From CAYJFK01 sp964369475 (GTDB lineage: Bacteria; Bacillota; Clostridia; Oscillospirales; Feifaniaceae), in the NCBI GenBank assembly GCA_964369475.1, contig CAYJFK010000007.1, forward strand, positions 1 to 63,622: DNA of 63,622 bases, written 5' to 3'. The translations under genes were made by a program, and so were the position numbers. The notes under the pieces are model-generated. The model saw only the letters and a list, made by a program, of their open reading frames with translations, ran no database searches and was not told the DNA's origin. Shown here one piece after another: positions 41,730-50,523 of the stretch; the first letter of the stretch is position 1; every line of letters starts with the position of its first letter.

Positions 41730-43070
41730 ATGCAAGAAAAACAGAGAGGTCAATGGGCGTCAAATCTTGGATTTGTACTTGCGGCAGCGGGGTCTGCCGT
41801 AGGACTTGGAAACATTTGGAAGTTTCCTTATCTCGCCGGAGCTAATGGAGGAGGAGCCTTTGTTATAATCTATCTGTCGATGATTGTACTGATTGGATTT
41901 ACCGTTATGCTCGGCGAAATGGCTATCGGCCGTAAGACACAGTTAAGCCCTGTGGAGGCTTACAAGACACTCGATAAGAGGTTTTCCTTTGTCGGTGTAA
42001 TCGGCGTTATAGTCGGCTTTTGTATTCTGTCTTTTTACAGCGTACTTGGCGGCTGGGTTCTAAACTACATATTAAAGTACGCAACAGGCGGCCTTGCCGC
42101 AAGCGAGGCAGAGGCATATTTTGGCGCATTTATTACAAACCCCACAACACCTCTAATCTGGCACGGCGTATTTATGCTACTAACACTTGGCATAGTTCTA
42201 AAGGGTATCTCGGGCGGTATTGAAAAGGCAAGTAAATTCATGATGCCTGCACTGCTCGTACTGCTAATGGTCGTAGCATTCCGTTCCGTTACGCTTGATG
42301 GCGCAATGGAGGGCATTAAGTTCTACTTAGTTCCCGACTTTAGCAAGGTCGACACATCTGTCGTCGTGGCAGCGCTCGGCCAGGCCTTCTTCTCGCTAAG
42401 CCTTGGTATGGGTGCTATTATTACATATGGTAGCTACCTAAGTAAGGACGAGAATTTAGAGAAAAACGCACTTTTAGTTCCCGCTATCGACACATTTGTT
42501 GCACTGCTTGCAGGCTTTGCAATCCTTCCCGCCGTTTTTGCATTTGGCTTAGAGCCCGGCGCAGGCCCTGGGCTTATGTTTGTAACGCTACCGGCAGTAT
42601 TCGATGCAATGCCACTTGGCACAATATTTGGACTACTTTTCTTTGTACTTGTGCTTTTTGCGGCACTTACATCCTCCATTTCGCTTCTTGAAGTTGTCGT
42701 TTCCTTTGTTATCGACACATTCAAGATCGAAAGAAAAAAGGCAACATTTGCCATGGCATTCATCATTTTCCTTGTAGGTATCCCCTGCTCGCTTGCAAAC
42801 GGAGTTATGAGTGATTTCCTAATTATGGACAAAAACTTCTTCGACTTCATGAGCTTCCTTGCAGAAAACGTACTTCTACCGCTTGGTGGATTCCTAATGT
42901 GTATCTTCATCGGCTACTTCTGGGGAATCGACAATCTTGCAGAAGAAGTTACATCGGGCGGAAAGTATGCATTTAAGAGCAGAGCTTTCTTTACAATTAT
43001 GATTAAGTACATAGCTCCAATCGCCATAGGCATTATTTGGCTAAATTCGATAGGAATTTTAACATTCTAA
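41730..43070 (+). CDS. sodium-dependent transporter (NSS/SNF family)
   Basis: 446 aa, about 11 helices like bacterial NSS members (LeuT, TnaT). The first helix has GLGNIWKFPY (25-34) with the unwound Na+/substrate site, followed by NGGGAFVIIYL. Helix 6 region: ALGQAFFSLSLGMGAIITYGSYL; helix 8: FALTSSISLLEV-like (ALTSSISLLEVVVSFV). It imports an amino acid or amine with Na+. AGGAGG precedes the ATG. Own promoter and terminator. The substrate is unknown. Confidence 0.93.
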   Translation: MQEKQRGQWASNLGFVLAAAGSAVGLGNIWKFPYLAGANGGGAFVIIYLSMIVLIGFTVMLGEMAIGRKTQLSPVEAYKTLDKRFSFVGVIGVIVGFCILSFYSVLGGWVLNYILKYATGGLAASEAEAYFGAFITNPTTPLIWHGVFMLLTLGIVLKGISGGIEKASKFMMPALLVLLMVVAFRSVTLDGAMEGIKFYLVPDFSKVDTSVVVAALGQAFFSLSLGMGAIITYGSYLSKDENLEKNALLVPAIDTFVALLAGFAILPAVFAFGLEPGAGPGLMFVTLPAVFDAMPLGTIFGLLFFVLVLFAALTSSISLLEVVVSFVIDTFKIERKKATFAMAFIIFLVGIPCSLANGVMSDFLIMDKNFFDFMSFLAENVLLPLGGFLMCIFIGYFWGIDNLAEEVTSGGKYAFKSRAFFTIMIKYIAPIAIGIIWLNSIGILTF

Positions 43071-43101
43071 TAGGTGCTTATTTCATAAAGTTATAGCATT
43101 T

Positions 43102-43141
43102 CAAAGCCGAGTGTAAAGCTTTACACTCGGCTTTGTTGTTT
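43102..43141 (+). terminator. terminator of the SNF symporter
   Basis: Perfect 17-bp palindrome (43102-43118 with 43119-43135) with AAGCTT at the centre, then TTGTTTTT. The next promoter starts in this T-run. Confidence 0.88.
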
Positions 43142-43164
43142 TTTTCTTTTTAGTATGATATAAT
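43136..43164 (+). promoter_or_regulatory. promoter of the metallophosphoesterase
   Basis: TTGTTT (43136-43141), 17-bp spacer ending TGA, TATAAT (43159-43164). It overlaps the T-run of the preceding terminator. Confidence 0.7.
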
Positions 43165-43202
43165 TATTTAACATTCTAAATTGAAATGAAAGAAATGATT
43201 AA

Positions 43203-44426
43203 ATGAAAAAAATTATACCGCTAATTATTTTACTCCTCCTTGTAGGCTGTGCCGCCGAGCAAGCACCTCTTACCGAAACAAGCAACCTTAGTGAGGAAGT
43301 TACTCTTTATGTCTCTGCCGACTTGCATTGGCAGGCGCCGGACTCCTCGCATCGACTGCCATATATAGACGAAGTTTTAGACACATTATTATACGAAACG
43401 ATCAACGGTGCTCCTTCCGCTCTTATCTTATGTGGAGACCTTGCCAACAGCGGGTGGGAAGAGGAGCATTTAGCAGTTGCCGAACTGCTTAGAGAGGTCG
43501 AGGCGGATGGGGTCGAGGTCTTTGTAACTATGGGAAACCACGACATGTATGGCACTACCGACCCTGATCTTATAGAGGAGATATATGCCGAATTCGGTTT
43601 TGATGAGGCCACTTCGAAAGATACGAACTCCATGAGCTATCTTGCAAAGCTTACCGATGAAATGTGGCTACTTTCAATAGATACCAACCAATATGGTGAC
43701 AGAACGAGCGACATGGCAGGGCATGTTTCTAAGGAGAGCCTCGAGTGGATCGAGTCTTGCCTTATCGAGGCCGCCGAACAGGGTGCTACCGTTGTGCCAT
43801 TTAGTCATCATAACTTGGTGGTCAATTCTATGGACAACATAGGTCAGCACTACAACATAGACACTGGGGACGAGATAAAGAAGCTAATGCTTGAATACAA
43901 TATCCCCGTATACTTAAGTGGTCACAGGCACGGCTCTTCCGTTCTTCAATTCGAGGGCGACGGCAAAACGGCTTACGAGCTCGTCGTTGACATGCCTGCA
44001 AATTATCCCTATCGGTACATGACGCTTGATTTCAAGACAAACGGCAGTATTGATTACAACATACCTCCACTCGATATAGAGGGTTGGGCAAAGGAAATGG
44101 GTCGCACCGAGCCTGAGCTTTTGAATTTTGAAGATTTTAGCGAAGATGAGGCATATAACAGAACTTTAAATAACGCCACAAACATTGTCACTGCCATGAC
44201 AGATGACAAAGAGGAGCAAGAGGAGCTCATTCGATACTTTGTCGACTTCAACTTGACAAACAGGACAAAGACCATGTGGAAGGAATTCGACCGCCTTAAA
44301 AACGATCCTGCTCTTGAACTATGGATGAAATACAGCGAAACCAACGTATATGGCAGATGGATGCCGTGGGTATTCCAATACCCGAAAAACGACAACCCAA
44401 GGCAGACATTAATTCCAATAATGTAG
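43203..44426 (+). CDS. metallophosphoesterase lipoprotein
   Basis: 407 aa. Signal peptide with lipobox LVGC (Cys16). Calcineurin-like fold with the five metal/catalytic blocks in order: SADLHW (about 38-43), CGDLANS (about 80), GNHDMYG (about 110), SHHNLV (about 199) and GHRHG (about 239). The last 120 residues are helical and acidic, outside the catalytic core. It acts at the outer face of the membrane on a phosphoester, perhaps nucleotides or teichoic acid pieces. Only a weak Shine-Dalgarno (GAAAGAA) is seen. Own promoter and terminator. Confidence 0.92.
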   Translation: MKKIIPLIILLLLVGCAAEQAPLTETSNLSEEVTLYVSADLHWQAPDSSHRLPYIDEVLDTLLYETINGAPSALILCGDLANSGWEEEHLAVAELLREVEADGVEVFVTMGNHDMYGTTDPDLIEEIYAEFGFDEATSKDTNSMSYLAKLTDEMWLLSIDTNQYGDRTSDMAGHVSKESLEWIESCLIEAAEQGATVVPFSHHNLVVNSMDNIGQHYNIDTGDEIKKLMLEYNIPVYLSGHRHGSSVLQFEGDGKTAYELVVDMPANYPYRYMTLDFKTNGSIDYNIPPLDIEGWAKEMGRTEPELLNFEDFSEDEAYNRTLNNATNIVTAMTDDKEEQEELIRYFVDFNLTNRTKTMWKEFDRLKNDPALELWMKYSETNVYGRWMPWVFQYPKNDNPRQTLIPIM

Positions 44427-44450
44427 CTTCGCTTGTTGCGAGTGGAGTTG

Positions 44451-44479
44451 AGTGCGACTGTTATGCAGTCGCACTTTTT
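44451..44479 (+). terminator. terminator of the metallophosphoesterase
   Basis: Perfect 10-bp stem (44451-44460 with 44466-44475), loop TTATG, then TTTT. Confidence 0.85.
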
Positions 44480-44641
44480 CATGAGTGTATCTTTTATTTG
44501 TTTTTGTATATAAAGATAGGAATTAATAAACAATAAATTTTCATGTAGGCAAAAGTTCTTATGTCGAGCATAGCTTGCGCTGAAGGCGGATTATATATTG
44601 ATGCTCAATCGCTATGCATGTCACCCTTGTCACCACAATTT

Positions 44642-44676
44642 AAAAGGGCAATGTGAATAATTCACATTGCCCTTTT
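44642..44676. terminator. bidirectional terminator of the rpsB-tsf operon
   Basis: Perfect 16-bp stem (44642-44657 with 44661-44676), A-rich and T-rich ends. It lies 40 bp past the tsf stop codon. Nothing else is seen between 44480 and 44715. Confidence 0.9.
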
Positions 44677-44715
44677 TATAAGCGCTTTCACGCTGCATAA
44701 GCTATAAACTTATAA

Positions 44716-45621
44716 TTAGTTTTGGCCTGCCATCTTAGCAACTTCAGCCGCAAAGTCGTCTTCCTTCTTTGCGATGCCTTCGCCCTTTTCGTAGCGGACA
44801 AATGCAGCAATCTTAATGTCGCCGCCCATAGCCTTTGCTGTTTCTTCTACATACTTGGTAACTGTTAGATCTGCGTTCTTAACAAAGACCTGCTCGATTA
44901 GGCAGTTTTCTTTGTAGTACTTGCTGATACGACCTGCAACCATCTTCTCTGCGATCGCTTCGGGCTTGCCCTCTGCAATTGCTTGAGCAAAAAGAATCTT
45001 TTGCTCTGCCTCGAGTGTTTCGGCAGGGACTTCCTCTTTGCAAAGGAATGCAGGGTTTACAGCGGCGATCTGCATACAGATGTCCTTAGCAAACTCCTTA
45101 AAGCCCTCTTTGTCGGCACAATTTGTGTCGAACTTAACCATAACGCCGATACGGCCGCCGCCGTGGATGTATGTCTCAACAGCGCCTTCGTATACTGTGA
45201 AACGGCGAACCTTTAGGTTCTCGCCGATTGTTAGAATTTTTTCCTTAAGCATACCGTCAACAGTTAGGTTGTCGTCATACTTTGCTTCGAGCAGTTCTTC
45301 TACTGTTGTTGCACCCGATACAATTGCAGCCTTTGCGCAACCTGCAACAAAGTTTTGGAAATCTTCGTTTTTAGCAACAAAGTCTGTCTCGGAGTTAACT
45401 TCGACAATAGCACCCTTGCCGCCTTCGACAACTGCCGATACAACGCCTTCAGCCGCTACACGACCGGCCTTCTTAGCTGCTGCTGCAAGGCCCTTTTCAC
45501 GAAGAAACTCAACAGCCTTCTCCATGTCGCCGCCTGTCTCTGTAAGTGCTTTTTTGCAATCCATCATTCCGCAGCCTGTCTTCTCACGAAGTGTTGCTAC
45601 GTCTTTAGCTGTAAATGCCAC
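44716..45621 (-). CDS. tsf: elongation factor Ts
   Basis: 301 aa. Nucleotide exchange factor that reloads EF-Tu with GTP. N-terminal UBA-like helix set with LREKTGCGMMDCKKAL, then EVNSETDFVAKNEDF for the core contact, and IHGGGRIGVMVKF in the dimer-like repeat. It follows rpsB by 34 bp, the universal rpsB-tsf order. AGGAGG precedes the ATG. Confidence 0.98.
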   Translation of the reverse strand: MAFTAKDVATLREKTGCGMMDCKKALTETGGDMEKAVEFLREKGLAAAAKKAGRVAAEGVVSAVVEGGKGAIVEVNSETDFVAKNEDFQNFVAGCAKAAIVSGATTVEELLEAKYDDNLTVDGMLKEKILTIGENLKVRRFTVYEGAVETYIHGGGRIGVMVKFDTNCADKEGFKEFAKDICMQIAAVNPAFLCKEEVPAETLEAEQKILFAQAIAEGKPEAIAEKMVAGRISKYYKENCLIEQVFVKNADLTVTKYVEETAKAMGGDIKIAAFVRYEKGEGIAKKEDDFAAEVAKMAGQN

Positions 45622-45655
45622 TATTATTGTCCTCCTAAAATATATTCCGTTTTAA

Positions 45656-46387
45656 TTATCTGCCGGCTTCGCTACCGTCTGCATCTTCTGCAAGCTCGAA
45701 CTGCTCGCCCTGCTTGCCCTCAAGGACAGCATCGGCAATAACGCTCGAAATTAGCTTAACAGCTCTGATAGCATCGTCGTTTCCTGGGATTATATAGTCG
45801 ATCTCGTCGGGATCGCAGTTTGTGTCTACAATAGCTACAATCGGGATACCAAGGCTACGAGCTTCTGCAATTGCAATGCGCTCCTTGCGTGGGTCAACAA
45901 CAAATAGTGCCGAAGGTAGCTTTGTCATTGTCTTGATGCCGCCTAGGAACTTCTCTAGCTTCTCGATTTCGCCGTTTAGCTTAATAACTTCCTTCTTAGG
46001 TAGAACGTCGAATGTGCCGTCCTCTTCCATCTTGCGAAGTTGTGTTAGACGATCAATTCTCTTTCTGATTGTCTTAAAGTTTGTCATCATGCCGCCAAGC
46101 CATCTTGCATTGACGTAGTACATGCCTACACGCTCTGCCTCTTCCTTAATGGAATCCATAGCCTGCTTCTTTGTACCGACAAACAAAATTGTGCCGCCAT
46201 CTGCTACAACGTCCTTAACGAAGTTGTAAGCATCGTCGATCTTCTTAACTGTCTTCTGAAGGTCGATGATGTAGATGCCGTTACGCTCCGTGAAAATGTA
46301 TGGAGCCATTTTGGGGTTCCAACGTCTTGTTTGGTGTCCGAAGTGAACACCCGATTCGAGTAGTTGCTTCATTGATACTACTGCCAT
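45656..46387 (-). CDS. rpsB: 30S ribosomal protein S2
   Basis: 243 aa. Motifs VHFGHQTRRWNPKMAPYIF, LFVGTKKQA, NARWLGGMMTNF and IPIVAIVDTNCDPD are the S2 pattern. It binds the back of the small subunit. The C-terminal 20 residues are acidic and variable. AGGAGG lies 7 bp before the ATG. A promoter at 46513-46541 and a leader of about 120 nt precede it; S2 often regulates its own mRNA. Confidence 0.98.
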   Translation of the reverse strand: MAVVSMKQLLESGVHFGHQTRRWNPKMAPYIFTERNGIYIIDLQKTVKKIDDAYNFVKDVVADGGTILFVGTKKQAMDSIKEEAERVGMYYVNARWLGGMMTNFKTIRKRIDRLTQLRKMEEDGTFDVLPKKEVIKLNGEIEKLEKFLGGIKTMTKLPSALFVVDPRKERIAIAEARSLGIPIVAIVDTNCDPDEIDYIIPGNDDAIRAVKLISSVIADAVLEGKQGEQFELAEDADGSEAGR

Positions 46388-46541
46388 GATTTTTTCCTCC
46401 TAATAGTTTTCCCTCCACCCCAATCATTGCGGCGGCAAACCGTATTATCGGCACCCTGACGCAGCTTATGAGGTGTGTGAAATAATTTTAGCCGTAATTA
46501 TACAGCCTATCTACTTTACCACATTTTGAGTGTATTTGCAA
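46388..46541 (-). promoter_or_regulatory. promoter and structured leader of rpsB-tsf
   Basis: On the minus strand TTGCAA (46536-46541), 17-bp spacer ending TGG, TAAAGT (46513-46518). The leader (about 46506-46388) has a G/C-rich core (about 46410-46460, CTGCGTCAGGGTGCCGATAA region) that can fold. Firmicutes rpsB leaders bind S2; whether this one matches the known motif cannot be settled by eye. Confidence 0.6.
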
Positions 46542-46606
46542 TAGTTATTTTGCATTTTTTTGAAAAATATATACATTTATGCTTTTGAAAAATGTGCTCT
46601 GCTATT

Positions 46607-47563
46607 TTATCTGTCTTCTCTAAAGTAATTTACCCCCAGTTGCTCGGGTATGTGCAGTTTTTTTGTCTTTCTCATAGAGGTAGCGACAAGCACGACTGCC
46701 GTCATTAAGAATGGGAGCATATCGAATAGTGCGCTCGGTACTTCTATTATACTTGTTGGGATATAGTATTTCAAAACACGCATCATGCCGAACAAAAAGG
46801 AGCCGAATATTGCAAGATTCGGTTTCCATGCGGCAAATATAACAAGTGCCACCGAAATCCATCCAAGGCCGCCTACATTGTCGGAAATCCAAACACCACC
46901 ATTTATAATCATGGCGCAGTATGCACCACCAATGCCACATATTCCGCCGCCCAGCATAATGTTGATGTACTTGTAAAGCGTTACAGGAATGCCTGCCGCA
47001 TCGGCAGAGGCAGGATTTTCGCCGATCGCCCTTACCGATAGGCCTGTTTTTGTTTTGTATAGATAGTAGCTTGCCGCAATTGCGATTGCGACCGCTATGT
47101 ATACAAATGGATTGTAGGAAAATAGTAGCTCTCCAATTACCGGAATGTCAGAAAGTCCTTCTATATGCATGTTGCCTATGGCGGCCGTTACATTTTCGCC
47201 AAGCTTTAGCGTGCCGTGTTCCGATACTTCGAGCATATAGACACCGATTAGATTGGCAAGACCTACTCCAAATATCGTAAGGGTAAGCCCCGTTACATTT
47301 TGGTTTGCCATGAATGTCACTGTCAAAACAGCATATATAAGGCTTGCCGCAACGCCGCCCAAAAAGGAGGCAATTACCGCCATTAAAAAGCTGTCTGTGC
47401 TGTATCCCACCATAAATCCCGCACATGCTCCGATAGACATAATGCCCTCGACACCGAGGTTTAGATGCCCTGCCTTCTCGCATATTATCTCGCCTACCGT
47501 ACCGAACAAAAGCGGAGTACCTGCCATAACGGCCGCTACTATAAAGTTAATTAAATTATCCAT
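46607..47563 (-). CDS. nucleoside ABC transporter permease, second subunit
   Basis: 318 aa, about 9 helices, of the BPD_transp_2 family (YufQ/NupQ type). The stretch GEIICEKAGHLNLGVEGIMSIGACAGFM near the N-terminus is the EAA-like contact with the ATPase, and SVRAIGENPASADAAGIPVTLYKYINIMLGGG is typical. It pairs with the permease encoded just upstream; both ends overlap (stop and start share one base at 47563). Last gene of the purine operon. Confidence 0.93.
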   Translation of the reverse strand: MDNLINFIVAAVMAGTPLLFGTVGEIICEKAGHLNLGVEGIMSIGACAGFMVGYSTDSFLMAVIASFLGGVAASLIYAVLTVTFMANQNVTGLTLTIFGVGLANLIGVYMLEVSEHGTLKLGENVTAAIGNMHIEGLSDIPVIGELLFSYNPFVYIAVAIAIAASYYLYKTKTGLSVRAIGENPASADAAGIPVTLYKYINIMLGGGICGIGGAYCAMIINGGVWISDNVGGLGWISVALVIFAAWKPNLAIFGSFLFGMMRVLKYYIPTSIIEVPSALFDMLPFLMTAVVLVATSMRKTKKLHIPEQLGVNYFREDR

Positions 47564-48645
47564 TATTCCCTCTCCCCTCCTACTCTAAAACGGTATCTTA
47601 CAAAAAATTCGCAACCGAGGACAAAGAACAAAATTATGCCTTGAAGTACATCGGCACTGTTGGAGGAGAGCCCAAATGTCGATTGTACAACACTACTGCC
47701 CTTGTTGAGTACGCTAAACAGGAAGGATATAACAAATATCATCTTGGGGTCGAGTTGTGCAAGCCACGCAATTATAATTGCCGTAAATCCAACACCGCCT
47801 GCTACCGAGGGGGTAAGCGTTATGTCTGCGCCCGTTGCTTGTATCATGCCGCATATGCCTGCAACAGCACCCGATATAAACATGGTGCGAAGGGTTATCT
47901 TCTTTACGTCCATGCCTGCATACCTTGCCGTTTCACTGCTTTCGCCTACGACAGATATTTCGTAGCCCTGCTTCGTATACTTTAGGTAGACAAAGACAGC
48001 CACAAGAAGAATTAGGGCAATTATCCACCCAAAGTGAACGCCAAACACCTTATCGAGAGTTGCGTTTTTGTCAAACCTTGCTATCGCTGTATAGCCTTGT
48101 AGCTCAGGATCCATCCATGGGCCGTCTCGTAGGAATTTTACCGTGTTTATCGCTATGTAGTTAAGCATTAGAGTAAAAAGTGTTTCGTTTGTGCCGAATT
48201 TTGTCTTAAAATATGCAGGCATAAGCCCCCAAAGGCCGCCGCCTACCGCCCCTGCCACTATCATAATGGCAATTAGTAGCCAGTGGTTTAGCCCACTCCA
48301 ATATAGAGCAAAATATGTCGCAAAGGCCGCACCCATTGTTATTTGTCCCTCTGCGCCTATATTCCAAAATTTCATTTTAAAGGCTATCGTTACAGCAAGC
48401 GCAGATATAAGCATGGGCACCATTAGCTTTACAGTGCCTTGAATTGCAATTTCGCTTCTAAATGCACCGCTTATTATAGTCATGTATACCTCGACAGGAT
48501 TATAGCCGAGCATTGCTATAAAAACGCCGCCCAAACATAGAGATAATATAAAGGCAAATACACGTAGCGCTATGACCTTGCCGCCTGTCAGCTCTGCCCT
48601 TTTTAAAATGTGAATCTTTGCACCCTTGTTTTTGTCAATTGTCAT
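47563..48645 (-). CDS. nucleoside ABC transporter permease, first subunit
   Basis: 360 aa, about 9 helices (YufP/NupP type), with FWNIGAEGQITMGAAFATYFAL and VVGESSETARYAGMDVKKITL. Start: ATG 48645, overlapping the ATPase stop as ATGA, with GAGGAGGTGG 4 bp before; the frame is open 33 codons earlier inside the ATPase gene. Forms the channel together with the next gene. Confidence 0.93.
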   Translation of the reverse strand: MTIDKNKGAKIHILKRAELTGGKVIALRVFAFILSLCLGGVFIAMLGYNPVEVYMTIISGAFRSEIAIQGTVKLMVPMLISALAVTIAFKMKFWNIGAEGQITMGAAFATYFALYWSGLNHWLLIAIMIVAGAVGGGLWGLMPAYFKTKFGTNETLFTLMLNYIAINTVKFLRDGPWMDPELQGYTAIARFDKNATLDKVFGVHFGWIIALILLVAVFVYLKYTKQGYEISVVGESSETARYAGMDVKKITLRTMFISGAVAGICGMIQATGADITLTPSVAGGVGFTAIIIAWLAQLDPKMIFVISFLFSVLNKGSSVVQSTFGLSSNSADVLQGIILFFVLGCEFFVRYRFRVGGERE

Positions 48646-50156
48646 GATACCACCTCCTCGTATGGTGTGCCTGTCATCATAAGTCCGACTTGTTCTTTTG
48701 TTAAATCTTTTGTGCTCACAAGCCCTGTAACCTTGCCATGACATAGCACAAGAATACGGTCGGAAATTTCCAGTAGCACGTCTAAATCTTCGCCTATAAA
48801 CATAATGGCAACACCATTTTGCTTTTGCTTGTTTAAAAGATCGTAGACAGTTTTAGAGGAGTTTATGTCGAGCCCTCTAACAGGGTATGCTGTTATTAGT
48901 AGATCAGGCTTTGACTCTATCTCTCTGCCGAGCAGTACCTTTTGCACATTACCGCCCGATAGAAGCCTTACAGGCTGGTCTACATTTGGGGTAACAATGG
49001 AAAGTCGCTCTACAAGTTCTTCCGCCAAACTCCTTGCAGGCGCTCTGTCTACAAATGCGCCGCTTGCCGCTTTATAGGACTTTAGCAGCATATTGTCAAC
49101 CATGCCCATGCCCGAAACAAGCCCCATGCCAAGACGATCTTCAGGAACAAAGCTCATGCTTATTCCAAGTTCTATTATCTCGTATGGAGTTTTGCCTATA
49201 ATGTTCTCTTTTCTGTATAAAGCAGCGCCCTTGCTAGCCTTTAAAAGCCCTGCAATGGCTTCGCAGAGCTCCTTTTGACCGCTGCCAGCAATGCCTGCAA
49301 CACCCAATATTTCGCCCTTGTTAATATCAAAGGAGGCATCGTCTATTGCCATTGTGCCGTCTGAACGCTCTACCGTTAGGTTTACGACCTTTAGTATAAC
49401 CTCGACGTCCTTTGGGGTTGGGCGATCTATTTCAAGGCTGACGGGGCGGCCTACCATAAGTTCTGTTAGGCGAGCTTGGTTGGTCGTCGCTGTCTCTACA
49501 ACGTCTATCGACTTTCCCTTGCGAAGAATTGTAACCCTGTCGCTAACTCCAAGCACTTCGCCCAGCTTATGGGTTATTATTATAACAGCACTGCCACGCT
49601 CTTTCATTTTGTGCAAGATGTTAAAGAGCTTTTCTGCCTCTTGTGGAGTCAAAACTGCCGTCGGCTCGTCGAGTATCAGGATTTTTGCTCCCCTGTACAG
49701 CACCTTTAAGATTTCGACGGTCTGCTTTTCGCTTACAGACATGTCGGAAACCTTTTTGAACGGGTCTATTTCAAGCCCTGTTTCTTCACATATTTTCTTT
49801 ATCTTATCCGCAAGAATTTGCGGTTTCATTCTTTTTTCTTTAACACCGAGCACAATATTGTCCATCGCTGTAAAAACTTCTACAAGCTTAAAGTGCTGAT
49901 GTATCATGCCTATTCCAAGGTCGAGCGCATCTATCGGCGAGTTAATGCTAACTGGAACTCCATCTATTAGAATTTCGCCACCGTCGGGGCTGTATATGCC
50001 CGACAACATGTTCATAAGCGTCGTCTTGCCCGAGCCGTTTTCGCCGAGCAGTGCCATTATTTCCCCATTTTTTAGGTTTAAATCTACACCGTCGTTTGCA
50101 ACGACAGAGCCAAACCTCTTTGTTATTCCTCTACATTCTATGGCAAAGGTACTCAT
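48642..50156 (-). CDS. nucleoside ABC transporter ATP-binding protein (two-domain)
   Basis: 504 aa with two ABC domains, as in NupO/YufO and sugar importers (RbsA type). First domain: Walker A GENGSGKTT (38-46), Walker B ILILDEPTAVL (about 160-170). Second domain (about 255-500): degenerate Walker A GIAGSGQKE, signature LLSGGNVQKVLLGRE, and a changed Walker B, LLITAYPVRGLD, where DEP is absent, as usual in this family. It powers uptake by the two permeases. RBS AAAGGAG. Confidence 0.94.
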   Translation of the reverse strand: MSTFAIECRGITKRFGSVVANDGVDLNLKNGEIMALLGENGSGKTTLMNMLSGIYSPDGGEILIDGVPVSINSPIDALDLGIGMIHQHFKLVEVFTAMDNIVLGVKEKRMKPQILADKIKKICEETGLEIDPFKKVSDMSVSEKQTVEILKVLYRGAKILILDEPTAVLTPQEAEKLFNILHKMKERGSAVIIITHKLGEVLGVSDRVTILRKGKSIDVVETATTNQARLTELMVGRPVSLEIDRPTPKDVEVILKVVNLTVERSDGTMAIDDASFDINKGEILGVAGIAGSGQKELCEAIAGLLKASKGAALYRKENIIGKTPYEIIELGISMSFVPEDRLGMGLVSGMGMVDNMLLKSYKAASGAFVDRAPARSLAEELVERLSIVTPNVDQPVRLLSGGNVQKVLLGREIESKPDLLITAYPVRGLDINSSKTVYDLLNKQKQNGVAIMFIGEDLDVLLEISDRILVLCHGKVTGLVSTKDLTKEQVGLMMTGTPYEEVVS

Positions 50157-50274
50157 GTTTTCTCCTTTGTCGAAGGCGATATGCCTGTTTTTGTTATTTC
50201 TCTTGCTATAACTTCTTACATTTGCTCTGTTTTAATAAAATCTTGCGTTCTCTGTCATGCGCTATTGCCAAAAA

Positions 50275-50469
50275 TTAGTCAAGCCCTTCTTTTTTCGCCT
50301 GCTTTAGTAAGCTCGTTAAATCGGCAGGTAGCTCTTTTTCGAGTAGGCACTCGAGATTGCATATTGCTTGCCACTGTGTTTTGTCTACAATAAGCCTAAG
50401 TTTCTTTTTGCTTTTATATATCATGTCGCAAAGAACTGCCGCTTCTTTGTCTGTTAACTCTATCTTCAT
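50275..50469 (-). CDS. small conserved-position ORF in the nucleoside operon
   Basis: 64 aa, mostly helical, charged, no signal or membrane helix (MKIELTDKEAAVLCDMIYKSKK, then a Trp and an acidic stretch, ending in a Lys-rich helix). GAGG lies 5 bp before the ATG. It sits between the BMP lipoprotein and the ATPase genes, 118 bp from the ATPase. Real coding is likely by its ribosome site, its operon position and lack of other explanation, but no family is recognised. Confidence 0.55.
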   Translation of the reverse strand: MKIELTDKEAAVLCDMIYKSKKKLRLIVDKTQWQAICNLECLLEKELPADLTSLLKQAKKEGLD

Positions 50470-50488
50470 ATTTACCTCAATTACGGTT

Positions 50489-50518
50489 TTTGGCGACCCT
50501 CAAAAGAGGGTCGCCAAA
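50489..50518 (-). other. intercistronic hairpin after the BMP gene
   Basis: Perfect 13-bp stem (50489-50501 with 50506-50518), loop AAAA. On the minus strand no T-run follows, so it is not a strong terminator. It probably protects the lipoprotein mRNA and lowers expression of the transporter genes after it. Confidence 0.7.
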
Positions 50519-50523
50519 TGTTA

